Made by a program: the position numbers and the translations under genes
Shown here: positions 9,881 to 19,889 of the stretch, piece by piece
Numbering within the stretch: the stretch's first letter is position 1
How the letters are laid out: each line of letters starts with the position of its first letter
DNA from: Diphasiastrum complanatum
Lineage: Eukaryota; Streptophyta; Lycopodiopsida; Lycopodiales; Lycopodiaceae
Assembly (NCBI GenBank): GCA_029204225.1
Contig: CM055103.1
Coordinates: 24,564,656-24,628,655 of the forward strand
Reading direction: 5' to 3'
DNA: 64,000 nucleotides
Notes under the pieces: generated by a model
Seen by the model: the letters and a program-made list of their open reading frames with translations, nothing else
Database searches by the model: none
Told to the model about the DNA's origin: nothing

Positions 9881-11617
9881 ACAGCCTGAGATTTGTGCAT
9901 TTCACAGATTTGACTCATGCTCAGCCTAGTGCCAAGCAAAGGCATGATCGTAAGCTTACCAAACTTATAGATCTGTTTAAACGTGTCATACCCTGTGAGG
10001 AACACAATCGAGTATGTCGCTTCGTTCAGGAGGGTATGGCCTTCGTGTTTTTCTTATCTGCTCTTATCCCTGATGAGACAGAATCTTCTAGGTCGTCTAT
10101 GATTGGTTTGCTTGCCCCTACTACTCGTGTGGCTTCAGAGGTTTCCATTATTGATGAGGTTTTAGGAGATGCAGAGGAGGCCAGACAAGCCAATATTGAT
10201 CCTGTCAAGGCTAGTTCTTTGTCTATCTCTCCCTTATCTACCGCGAGCCAGATTGACCAGAGCAGAACCCTGATCGACCTCCCTATGTACCATATGTACG
10301 ATATCGCATTCTTGTCCATTAGCGACATCAAAGACGTAATGAATCTCAGAGAAGATGAGATATTATCTCTTTTGTCAAAGATGATTTCTGAATTTAGTGA
10401 TTTTATTGACTTTGATGATGACGACCTCATAAATGGCATCGACTATGAGGACCAAAAAGAATGGGCAAGTGGCACAGATGCCCTTCAAAGGATGCTATCT
10501 GAGAGCAGGGCATATGAGGCTAATATGCCAAGTGAGGAGGATTTTTTGGCTCTTTAGAAAAGGTATCCGCCACCTCTCATATATACTATTCCAGCTGACC
10601 AGCAATCGACCATTATTGCTGGTCACAATTTAGAAGCTGCTGGTGTGATCCAAGCCGACGAGGAGGATCTGGTAATTACACCTTCTCACAAAAATCATTT
10701 ACTATTTAACGTGTAACTGATGATTGATCTGCTAGTTTGACTAACACTTGATTATGTGTTGTAGAAAATCGTTGAGTTTGATGCCTTTGCTAGCAAGCAT
10801 GGAGGATTGAGAGAAAGACAAGGCGGGAGACAGAAGGATGCCTCATTGGATCATTATTTGAAACATTTTGTAAATAACGAAATTTGTATTCTTCATGAAA
10901 GGTTTTTTGTGAATGCGAGAACCTTAATCATGGCCATCAAGGCCCTATCTTATTTTGCCCAAGGGCATAAATATCCAAAAAATACATATAGAATTATTTT
11001 TGTCAAAAGAGATGTTGCTCTTAAAGTGTTTGATTACGTGCCAGAAAATATTCCTATGAGATCATCTGCTCTGGCAATTCTATCAAGATATATAGATCTG
11101 AGCAAAAGACGATCCACTCGCTTTTTGGATCCGTATGATAGGAAAAAGTTCCTTCATGACCACACAGCAAAAATTGTCCTTAGAGACAATGAAAAAAATG
11201 ATTCTGCTCTTTTCCATTTAATGTATGTGAAATTTGAGAATTTTTTACTACATGCGTTTGATCTTTATTGAATGCCATCAATTTAATTTTGACTTATAAA
11301 TTTACATGCTTTTTTGAATCTTTGATATTCAGTTGATCTTGTTGTGTATCGAACTTGAGCTTGTCTATAAAACCATTGGAATAGCTAAATGATATAACTA
11401 GTTTTTGAGGATGTTCAACCATGTTGTGTATTTCGATGAAATGTTGCTCTTGCCTGCCAATGTGACTTCTCCATTCCTTGTGAGGACCATATACTCAAAC
11501 TGCCATACTTTTTTGCAAAAAAAGATGCATGATGCCTTAGTTTGTGCTGCAATATCAAAGATTTATGCATTGGGTAGAATCTATCAAGCAAGTTATACTA
11601 AAATCATAAAATTGTAA
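9838..11617 (+). pseudogene. Unrecognised spliced gene, one in-frame stop
   Basis: Exon 1 (open from 9838; true start uncertain because the first ~40 bases are antisense LINE sequence) has GT at 10672. The intron ends TTGTAG at 10764, exon 2 runs from 10765 (KIVEFDAFASKHGG) to about 11271, and a likely third exon is 11402-11617 (FNHVVYFDEMLLLPANVTS). The frame is continuous across the first intron. One TAG at 10555-10557 lies between EEDFLAL and KRYPPPLIYTIPADQ, both of which look coding, so the copy is a recent pseudogene or a mis-called base. Acidic middle (SDFIDFDDDDLINGIDYED) and a basic exon 2 rich in Arg/Lys (DLSKRRSTRFLDPYDRKKF). No signal peptide or membrane segment is obvious. I do not know the family; host gene, DNA-transposon accessory gene or old viral gene copy all remain possible. 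Confidence 0.5.
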
Positions 11618-11727
11618 AACATTGTTCAAATGTATTTTACAATGTAGTGGGTGATGTGATCTAAGCCCCAAGCCACACGAACTCCATCTACAAACTCTAT
11701 TGTTGTTTTCTCCAATAGGAGGATGGT

Positions 11728-12081
11728 TTGGATGTGCAAGATGCAAATGATGATGCTTTTGTGATGTCTTCATGTATGCTTGCTAATGATGGAGATCTAG
11801 ATCCTTGGTGGATTGATAGTGAAGCAAGTTCACACATGACCTTTCACAAAGAATACTTCACTTCTTTGTTGGCATATGGAGATGACAAGAGGGTGATCTA
11901 CACGGCCAATGATGGTGAGTGTGCAATCAAAGGGATTGGCACAATTCCTATTTCTCTCTCTACAAATAGGAATGTTTATTTGGAGGATGTCTTGTTTATT
12001 CCATCTATTACCAAGAATTTGCTTAGTGTGAGTCAAATGTTAAGGGCCGCAAGGTGGAGTTTGATGGAGATGCTTGTTTGA
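11728..12081 (+). pseudogene. Copia-B aspartic protease, active site altered
   Basis: Matches the protease of Copia-AUT along its length (DPWWIDSEASSHMTFHKEY, YTANDGECAIKGIGTIPIS, LFIPSITKNLLSVSQ). The catalytic triad Asp-Ser-Gly has become Asp-Ser-Glu at 11,815-11,823, which should abolish activity. A frameshift near 12,040 separates it from the downstream frame, where the sequence continues as VEFDGDACLIK. The enzyme would process Gag-Pol. Confidence 0.8.
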
Positions 12082-14249
12082 TCAAAAGGAAGGATGTCTT
12101 GATTGGAAAAGGTAAAAGGCAAGGGAAGTTGTTCAAACTTGATGCTTGTGTTATTGCTAACCAAGTTGGATGTGTTGCAAGGGAGGAAATTTCTATTCAA
12201 GAGGTTTGGCACAAAAGGATGGGACACCTCAACTTCAAGTCATTGGAGGTAATGGCAAGGAAGAAGGTTGTGATTGGTCTTCCAAGCTCCTTAAGTAATG
12301 ACAAGCATGTGTGTGAGTCTTGTGCTTTGTCTAAGTCACATAGACTACCTTATACTAGATCTATTTCTAGATCTACAAAGCCTTTTCAACTTGTACATTC
12401 GGATATTCATGGATTTACTACAATTAGCAATAGTGGAGCTAAGATGTATGTAACATTCATTGATGATTTTAGTAGATTTTGTTGGATCTATCTACTAAAG
12501 AACAAGGATGAAGTGTATGATGTCTTTGTCAAGTTCAAGAATGCAAGAGAGAACCAATTTTCCACAAAGATCAAGTGCTTGAGAGGTGACAATGGTGGTG
12601 AGTACATATCTAACAAGTTCAAGGCCTTTTGTGATGAGCATGGGATCAAGAGGGAGTATACAACATCAAGGACCCCACAACAAAATGGAGTGGCTGAAAG
12701 GAAGAATAGAACTTTATGTGAAAGTGCTAAAGCTATCAGGTTAAGTGCTAATCTTAACAAACCATTTTGGGATCAAGCTTTGTTGTGTGCCAATTTCTTG
12801 TGCAATAGGTGGCCGAGTGCTATTTTGGATGGAAGGACACCTTTTGAGATGCTATTCAAGAGGAGGCTGAGTGTCAACTTTCTAAGAATCTTTGGATGCA
12901 CATGCTATGTCAACATTACTCTTGATGATAGGACCAAGGAGGATCCATCTTCAAGAAGAGGTATTTTTGTTGGATATAGTGAGGTGAGTAAAGCCTACAA
13001 GGTTTACATTCCTTCTACTAACAAAGTGATTGTTGGTAGAGATGTCATTTTTTATGAGGGAAACATTCCAAAGGTGTCTTCAAGCATGATTGATGGTAAA
13101 GTAGATGGATCTAACATTCTTGATGTTGATGAGAAGGATTCTACTTTGGATGGTGGTGATGATGGACCTTCATCAAGTCAAAAGCCAAGGAGAACATCAA
13201 GAGAAAGACAAGTACCTTCAAGGCTCACATATGATCAAAAGGGTAAGCAAGTAGTTTCTGGAAATTATGTTGCTTTCCTAACCTCTTTGGATGAGCCTAC
13301 AAGTGTAGATCAAGCAAGGAAAGAAGAGGAGTGGATCCAAGCAATGGATCTTGAGTATCGATCTCTTAGGAAGAGTGGAACATCTTTTGGAGGATCTTCT
13401 TGTGTACATGGAGCTATGCAAGTGGATGGATGTTATCTTGCTGTAAAATCAAGTAATAGATCTGGAAAACAAATTTTGTTCAATGATTTTGATGGTCAAG
13501 TTGAAGATCAAGAGGTTGATTTCAAAGCACTTCAACTAGTCAAAAGGGAAGTTGGCAATTTGGAGCTAGTCAAGAGCATCAAAGGAGAGGTAATTGGCAA
13601 AGGTGTTATGGATCTGTTTTTGCAGCATATTGAAGACTCAAGTAAGGTCAAAGGAGCAACAAGGAAGTGTTGTTCAAGTTTACTTTACTTGTTCTATCTC
13701 ATGTTTGAGCAATTTCATGTGGATGTGTGCAAATTGTCAAGATATGGTAAAACTAGCTACATTGGTGAGCATTGTTTTGATGTTGGATTTGTACTAGCAT
13801 TCTTGGTTGATTTTGCTGATGGAAATGAAGCTATTGGAGGTTCATTATGTCACTCATCCACGGCTAAGTTCTCAAGTGTTGAGCTACTTGGTGTCAATAC
13901 TTGGAGATTGTCAATTTTTGGTGAATTCATGGTCATTTTCTTGTGTCAGGTAGATCTTGAAAATGAACTAGTGCAAACTACTTGGTTTATGGAGTCATGT
14001 GGTGCTAGATTTGCATCATTTATGTACTCACCTACTCATGGATTTCCAAGGTTTGATGGTTTCTTGTGGCAAGATGAAGATGGAGGCTCATTCATGGAGT
14101 ATCATGGTGGATACAAGGCAACAAAGGACAAAGAAGGAGGAGACATGCAAGCAAAAGATCACTCACATTTATTGTTTGTTTGCTGTATTTTTTCCAGAGA
14201 GTTCAGAGTTGGAAGCATGGTAGAATCATTTCATTTACATTCTATTTGA
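12054..14249 (+). CDS. Copia-B integrase fused in frame to segment X
   Basis: 731 open codons. The first ~430 residues are GAG-pre-integrase (VWHKRMGHLNFKSLEVMARK, CESCALSKSHRLPY) and integrase with the D, D, E residues (FIDDFSRFCWIY, LRGDNGGEY, VAERKNRTL), then the integrase-RT linker (DQARKEEEWIQAMDLEYRSL). At about residue 440, where RT should begin with TWRLVKL, the sequence switches without a frame break to segment X (EDQEVDFKALQLV, DLFLQHIEDSSKVKGATRK, FMESCGARFASFMYSP). X continues as recognisable DNA past the stop to about 14,440. The fusion is open but no RT can be made. Whether the chimera is translated is unknown. Integrase residues are intact, unlike the protease. Confidence 0.8.
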   Translation: MEFDGDACLIKRKDVLIGKGKRQGKLFKLDACVIANQVGCVAREEISIQEVWHKRMGHLNFKSLEVMARKKVVIGLPSSLSNDKHVCESCALSKSHRLPYTRSISRSTKPFQLVHSDIHGFTTISNSGAKMYVTFIDDFSRFCWIYLLKNKDEVYDVFVKFKNARENQFSTKIKCLRGDNGGEYISNKFKAFCDEHGIKREYTTSRTPQQNGVAERKNRTLCESAKAIRLSANLNKPFWDQALLCANFLCNRWPSAILDGRTPFEMLFKRRLSVNFLRIFGCTCYVNITLDDRTKEDPSSRRGIFVGYSEVSKAYKVYIPSTNKVIVGRDVIFYEGNIPKVSSSMIDGKVDGSNILDVDEKDSTLDGGDDGPSSSQKPRRTSRERQVPSRLTYDQKGKQVVSGNYVAFLTSLDEPTSVDQARKEEEWIQAMDLEYRSLRKSGTSFGGSSCVHGAMQVDGCYLAVKSSNRSGKQILFNDFDGQVEDQEVDFKALQLVKREVGNLELVKSIKGEVIGKGVMDLFLQHIEDSSKVKGATRKCCSSLLYLFYLMFEQFHVDVCKLSRYGKTSYIGEHCFDVGFVLAFLVDFADGNEAIGGSLCHSSTAKFSSVELLGVNTWRLSIFGEFMVIFLCQVDLENELVQTTWFMESCGARFASFMYSPTHGFPRFDGFLWQDEDGGSFMEYHGGYKATKDKEGGDMQAKDHSHLLFVCCIFSREFRVGSMVESFHLHSI

Positions 14250-14440
14250 TTCTTCATGTTGTAGTCACATTTTTACATGTAAAATTGATGTAAGAAATAG
14301 TAAAGCATCCCAAGTGGACACTATTCTCTATATCAATTATGGTTGTTTCTGTTTTGAACATTGCATGATCATTGAAAGGAGATCTATTCTTAGGAAGAAG
14401 ATCATTCTTATGATGGATCAAAGTTCTATTGGCAAAAACT
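13373..14440 (+). other. Segment X, copy in Copia-B
   Basis: Collinear with about 20,580-21,545 (minus) of Copia-NA at protein and DNA level: EDQEVD, LVKSIK, DLFLQ, SSKV.GA.RKC, WQ.E..GSFMEYHGGY. The non-coding tail at 14,280-14,440 (GTAAAATTGATGTAAGAAAT) also matches the 3' end of the Copia-NA ORF, so the recombination involved DNA or RNA of an X element and not just a protein domain. Confidence 0.8.
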
Positions 14441-14474
14441 ATGCTCGGAGTATTGGAAGCTAGGAAAGCGAGTT

Positions 14475-15035
14475 TTGAGGTACATCATTGGAACTCGAGA
14501 TTTTGGCATATTGTATGAGGGATCATCACCTAATCTTTTTGGATTTTCAAATTCGGACTATGCTGAAGATGTAATGGATAGGAAATCCATTAGTTCTTAT
14601 TGTATTTTCATAGGTGATGGAGCTATATCATGGATGTCAAAGAAACAAGCCACTATCTCATTGTCATCTAGTGAGGCTGAGTACAAAGCTCTTACACATT
14701 GCACAAAGGAGATGGTATGGATCAAGAGGATGATCAAGGATCTTCACTTGCTGGATTTTTCAGAGAGCCCAATCATCTTTTGTGACAATCAATCAGCCCA
14801 AAGAATGGCATCCAATCCTATCTTTCATGCTAGGAGCAAGCATATTGAGATACAATATCATTTTGTGAGGGAGCGAGTCATTGCAAAGGAGGTGGAGCTT
14901 CAACATGTGTCTTCAAGGGAATGTGCAGCTGATATCTTCACCAAAGCATTGGAAAAAGACTTGTTCATGAAGCATAGGACTTCACTTGGAGTATTATCAA
15001 AGTCTATGCTAAAACTAGTTGAAGAGGGAGTGTGA
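14475..15035 (+). pseudogene. Copia-B end of RT and RNase H
   Basis: Resumes the copia Pol at GKRVLRYIIGTRDFGILYEG, then RNase H with NSDYAEDVMDRKS, SLSSSEAEYKALTH, FCDNQSAQRMASNP and HARSKHIEIQYH, ending EEGV then TGA at 15,035. The stop overlaps the first five bases of the LTR, exactly as in Copia-AUT. The RNase H residues (D, E, D) look intact, but the piece has no upstream RT and no start of its own, so it is listed as a remnant. Confidence 0.85.
15019..15030 (+). other. Copia-B polypurine tract
   Basis: TTGAAGAGGGAG immediately before the LTR start; the same tract precedes the LTRs of Copia-AUT, Copia-NA and the 62.5-kb copy. It primes plus-strand DNA synthesis. Confidence 0.85.
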
Positions 15036-15470
15036 AAGATTCAACTAGTTTTATCACATTTTGCAATATTTCCATATTTGGCATATTGAGGCCAAAACTT
15101 GTTTTAGACTTAGAGGTTGACTTTTCTAAGTTCATTAGTCTAAATTTCATTTGAATAAACACTTTTTGAAAGTGTGGGAAAGATAGAATGCAAGTTTGAG
15201 TAGATTCAATTTGAATAAGTTGGGTACCTTGAATCTAGACCTAAAATTGGTAGGGTTAGCATTTTGGTGGGAAAGCCAAGTGGCCAAATAGGGTTTGGAC
15301 CTGCTATAAAAGGATGTAACTCATGGAGAGAGTCATCTTCTCTCTTCTCTATCTCATTTCATGCTTATACATGGTTCTCTTAGGTTCTACTATCCATTGG
15401 TGCACTATCTTGGTGATTGCTTGCAATTCTATGTGTAAAATGATCTATATGGCTATTGGTTCTCGACTTT
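15031..15470 (+). repeat. Copia-B 3' LTR, right end uncertain
   Basis: Starts TGTGAAAG right after the polypurine tract. A TATA box (TATAAAAGG, 15,305-15,313) lies about 275 bases in, followed by a CT-rich stretch, as expected for U3/R. The end could not be fixed; by about 15,475 the sequence is readable as gypsy Gag on the other strand. No 5' partner is present in the window. Confidence 0.65.
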
Positions 15471-16390
15471 CTAGTGGGTATTCATGATAAGACGAGGAAT
15501 GTCTAGATTGTGACAGTTGTTCTTCATATAGTTGGATGGCATGTGCTTGGATAGGCTGATATGAAGGACAAGCATCAACAAGATGCGTAGCTCGGCAGTG
15601 TGGGCACCATATTGGTTTTCGTCTATAAGGTACATGTGCAGAGTTTGGCTGACCGACCACACATACTACTTTAGATAGACTTCAGAGTAGTTTGAAACTC
15701 ATTGGTAAATTTTTCCATTTGTAGCTGATGTTGTTTATTAAGCAACTCCAACTGGGATCTCCAAAGCTGATCTCGAGTGTCCTTGATCGGCTTCAGCTCA
15801 TGGACATGAGCACGTGGTGCTCTTCTTTCTCTAGATTTGTCAACGTCTGATCTTTGATCTTCTTCTTTGATGGCATCAGACATAGCTAACTTTAGGCTCG
15901 TATATTCATCATTGGATTTAAACTTGCATCTAATCCATCTTGAAAGGCCGACTAAAAACCAGATGATGAGCATCTGTTCAGAGGGCTGTTCTTGTACTTG
16001 ACTTTTTAAGCATTTGAATCGCTCGATGTAGTCTCATACACGTTCATCTTTTGTCATCTTGATGTTACTTAATTTGACAAAAGGACTCTCTATCAAGCGG
16101 AAGGGCTTAAAGCGCTTGATAAAGGACTCTTTCAAAATTGACTAGTCTGTCTTATCTTCAAGATCGAGGTTAAAAAACCAATCACGTGCTTTAGCGATCA
16201 TGGTCATGGAAAACATAGTGTCAGGAGATGTTTCATCGTAAACGTCACATGCATTCTCAAAGATTTACAAGAATCTTTGAGGGTCCGAACTACTGTCAAA
16301 CTTTGGTAGATCTAACTTGGGTGCTCTTTTCTCATGATGAGCACCATGGATAGCAAAAACACCATTAAGGTGGGTTCTGGCCTGTGAGGA
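15445..16390 (-). pseudogene. Ty3/gypsy Gag relic
   Basis: Read on the minus strand from about 16,370: KLDLPKFDSSSDPQRFL, then MFSMTMIAKARDWFFNL, IKRFKPFRLIESPF, a charged helical stretch ending MEKFTNEFQTTLKSI, and a short zinc knuckle CPHCRATHLVDAC near 15,600. The pattern matches the Gag at 43,610-44,960 of this window (APRLDLPKHNGLT, MFSMALAGAAQDWYY), so the two gypsy elements are related. Several stops and frame breaks. No Pol follows; the element is cut off at the Copia-B LTR. Confidence 0.72.
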
Positions 16391-16449
16391 TTCAACACCA
16401 TAAAAATGGGCTCATGCTCATGAAGACTCGGCTCTATCAGACTCTTGTT

Positions 16450-18130
16450 TTGTGAATGGGTTTGTGGATGGCTCGTGGAGTTGGAATGGCATTTGATAGA
16501 ATCTATGACGTCTGATTTGTTCAGCTGTAGGGGACCTTACCTTGTATGGATAATCTGTTGCGATATTTGGATTAGTATGGTGGTCCATTGGTTAGTGTTG
16601 TGTCTTTTTGGATTTTGTAGGGTTTTTTGGATTTTGGGTATTTTTGGATTTTTTAGGGTTTTTGCTAGAAAAAAGACGCGAAAAAATCTCGAAAAGACAC
16701 GAAAAAATCCTCGAAAAAATCTAGAAAAGTCTCAAAAATTGTTTGAAAAATCTAGATAAAAATCTCGAAAAAACACGAAAAATTCTAGAAAAGAACTCGA
16801 AAAACACAAAACAATGGAGAAATATTCTCGAAAAATTCTAGAAAACACGAGAAAAATTTAGAAAAATCTCGAAAACAACTCGCAAATGCTAAAGAAAAAT
16901 CTAGAAAACAATCTAAAAAAGACACAAACAATCAAGAAAAAATCTAGAAAAGAATCTCAAAAAAACTAGAAAAGAATTTCAAAAACACATAAACAATCAA
17001 GAAAAATTCTCGAAAAATTCTAGAAAAATCTCAAACAACACAAGAAAAATCTAGAAAAATCTTGAACAGGCTCAAAAAATTTTGAATAAAATACGAACAA
17101 TTTAGAAAATACTAGACAAATTCTCAAAAAACACGAAAAAAAACAATCTAAACAAAACTCGAAAATTTTCGAAAAGACTCAACAATCACAAAAAATCTCG
17201 AAAAATCTAGAAAAATGGAAGGGGCTTAAAACACTGAAGAGGCTCGAAAAGAACTAGGAAAAAATCAAACAATCTAGAAAATACAAGAAAATAGTCCTGA
17301 AAAATTCTAGAAAACAATCTAGAAAAAACACAAAAATATTCGCGAAATTTTTTAAAAAACAAGCTAGAAAACAATCTAGAAAAAATACGAAAATATTCGC
17401 GAAAAATTCTAAAATTCAAGCTAGAAAAATCTAGAAAAACCTAGAAAAAACACGGAAATATGCCTGAAAAAATCTAGAAATCAAATTGAAAAAATTTACA
17501 AAAATCTAAAAAAAACATGAAAATATGCTTAAAAAATTCTAGAAATCAAGTTTGAAAAATCTAAAAAAAACAAGAAAAAACACGAAAACTAAAAGATCTA
17601 GAAAAATTCGAAAAAAATCTAGAAATCAAGATAGAAAAATCTCCAAAAATTCTAAAAAATTCTAGAAAACAATCTAGAAAAACACGAAGATATTCTTGAA
17701 AAGTCTCAAAAACTGTAGCAAAATTCACGAAATGGCTCAAAAATTGAAAACAAGTTCGAAAAAGTCTAGAAAATCTCAAAATACACAAAAATAATCTAGA
17801 AAAAACCCTTGAAATATCACGACAAATCTCAAAAAATTGTCGGAAAATCTAGAAAACAATCTAGAAAAATCTTAAAAAAAAACTCGAAAACTCGCGAAAT
17901 TTCACGAAAAGGTTAAACAATGCGAACTGACTCGAACAAATTTTTATAAATCTAAAAACTCGAACAATCTCAAAAAATCTACAAAAATCACAAAGAACAC
18001 GAGAAAAGTGTAGAAAAATTTTCAAACAATTCATGAGAAAACACAAACAGTTTCTCAAATTTCTAAAACAAATCTCGAATAATTCACGAACAAACTCAAA
18101 AAAATTGAAAGAGACACAAAAGAAACTCAA
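16450..18130. repeat. Low-complexity array of TCTAGAAAAA-like units
   Basis: From about 16,670 to 18,130 the plus strand is a degenerate succession of TCTAGAAAA, CTCGAAAAA and ACACGAAAAA units of about 10-14 bases, with no fixed longer period that I can see. The Phe/Arg-rich frames on the minus strand are a by-product. It lies upstream (5') of the minus-strand gypsy Gag, where a gypsy leader or LTR would be expected. Confidence 0.8.
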
Positions 18131-18925
18131 GATCTGATCACGTCCTTCGGTCGAAGTCTGAACCAAAACTCGCTAATCGAGATCTGAACTAGAACCCATC
18201 GGTCGAGATCTGACACAAATCCTCTGTCGATATCTGATAGAAGTCTTTGGTTGAGATTCGAATGGAATGTTTCGATTGAGATCTAACTGGAAAGCTCCGA
18301 TTGAGATCTGACTGGAGAGTTTCAGTTGAGATCTGACTGGAAAGCTCCGGTTGAGATCTGACTGGAGGGCTCCGGTCAAGATGGTGAAGGAAACCTTTGG
18401 TTGAGATCTGACGCAAGGTCTTTGGTCGAGATCTGACAAAAGTCTCCGGTCTAGATCTGACAAAAGTCGTCGGTTGAGATCTTAGAGAAGACGTCGGTCG
18501 AGATCTAGTTGAGATTTGATGTTGGTTATTCGGTCGACATATGATGGGTTAAGAAATCTGATGGAATCCTTAGCCTCGGTCGAGAGCGTACTAGAGTGAC
18601 ACGGTTGAGATTTTAAATGAATGTCCCGGTCGAGATTGAAATTGGAGACACTTTGGTCGAGATCTGACTGAATTGCTTCGATCGAGATTTGACAGAAGTC
18701 TCCAATTGAGAGTTGAAGTGCATACGTGGGCAAGATCTGACTGTTGTTTTTGTTAATTTTTTTTTTTGGGTAAGCACCTGCGTCCTTCAAGATGGTAATG
18801 GAGAGGCGACTCGGCTGATATGGAACGCGAATGTCTCAGTTGAGTTGGGACGCGAATGCCTTGACTGAGATGAGACACGAATGCCTCGGCTGAGATGGGA
18901 CGTGAATGATGTGCAGACGATGGGT
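18131..18925. repeat. 25-bp minisatellite, two sub-arrays
   Basis: About 18,200-18,520 consists of units near TTGAGATCTGACTGGAAAGC plus TCCGG (25 bases), well preserved between 18,260 and 18,420 and more degenerate up to 18,760. A second set of four 25-base units near GAGATGGGACGCGAATGCCT plus CGGCT occupies about 18,800-18,905. Because 25 is not a multiple of three, all minus frames carry a 25-residue periodicity, which explains the repetitive ORFs there. Confidence 0.88.
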
Positions 18926-19884
18926 AAACTGTGTGTATAGGAGGAAGTCGAAAGATCTGAAAATGTATGTAGGACATGTGAAGGATGGTTGTAGATCATT
19001 CTGAGAAATGAACGAATTTGAAAATATTTCAAATTGCTTGTATGGATCCAATTTAAGATAGTGTTGTAGCATGTAGCATTGCAGAATGTGAGTGGGGCAA
19101 GCGACAACGGGCCAAATGTTTACAGATTCTCTACTTTAGAATCTGTTGGCTTATTTGTTTCTTTTTCAAGTTCGTGTTCTAGTTTTTTCTTTTTTGTCTT
19201 GTTCTAGAACAGTTTCAGGTTGGTTCTGTCTATTATCAGGCTTTGTGGGCATTCATTAGATGTATTCTTATTATTACAATGTCCAAATCAGGTAGAATGG
19301 ACTGATTAACGTTGTAGTATTGTCCTGCCTGTCAGAGGACACTCAAGTCTGTCACTCTTGCACTAAAGCACATGCATAAATGACCACAATCAGTCAAGCA
19401 TGCATGCCAAAATGTTCAACCATCAGATCAACATGCAAAACCATTAAATCCTACTCTAATGCTGCAAAAACGAACTAAAATCTGATCCTGAACACTACTA
19501 TACTTACATGAATTGACAAAACAAGAAAAGAAACTAATCTACAGTATTTTAAAAGTCCAAGAATCAAGAAACCAACCAGTCTTTTCATTCTTGGACATTC
19601 CAAGAACATCAAGAATAGGGTTGTAAGATAATATGCAAGAACTACACCACAAATCTAGTCTATTTAGTTTACTTGAATGCTGATCCCTACATTAATCCAA
19701 AAACAAGGAAAGAAATCTAATCCACTCTAGAAAAGCAGGAAATTTAATCCACTCTACAAAGCACAATGACACACAAAGGAGAGAAAGGCAAGATCATGAA
19801 TGCATTCACTCAAGAAACAAGCATGATCAAGGAGCTCAATGGATGCACCAGAACTCATGGAGGCTCTTCTCATTTCAGCATGGA
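18926..19884. other. Non-coding stretch left of Copia-NA
   Basis: No gene or known repeat recognised. Ends in the 5-base target site of Copia-NA. Confidence 0.4.
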
Positions 19885-19889
19885 GTAGG
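19885..19889. other. Target-site duplication of Copia-NA, left
   Basis: GTAGG directly before the left LTR; the same five bases follow the right LTR at 25,461-25,465. Five bases is the normal copia duplication, so the element sits where it inserted. Confidence 0.95.

Larger units (their letters stand above)
11717..15470 (+). mobile_element. Copia-B: recombinant copia element with RT replaced by segment X
   Basis: Plus-strand element beginning abruptly in the spacer before protease; Gag, leader and 5' LTR are absent. Order: protease, GAG-pre-integrase, integrase, the start of the RT linker, then about 1.07 kb of segment X (13,373-14,440), then the end of RT and RNase H, polypurine tract and 3' LTR. 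Its integrase and RNase H resemble those of Copia-AUT, so it belongs to the same or a sister family. The RT catalytic core is missing, so it is not autonomous. The 3' LTR runs into a gypsy relic at about 15,470. Confidence 0.8.

Noticed and set aside
17207-18166. Phe/Arg-rich ORFs on the minus strand
   Set aside because: Direct by-products of the TCTAGAAAA low-complexity array; no conserved domain.
18173-18463. Repetitive RSQPK/SDLDR protein
   Set aside because: The 25-base minisatellite produces a 25-residue periodicity in every frame, so the ORF carries no evidence of coding.
16670-18925. Possible CRISPR array from regularly spaced repeats
   Set aside because: Units are contiguous and degenerate with no unique spacers, and the window is plant nuclear DNA.
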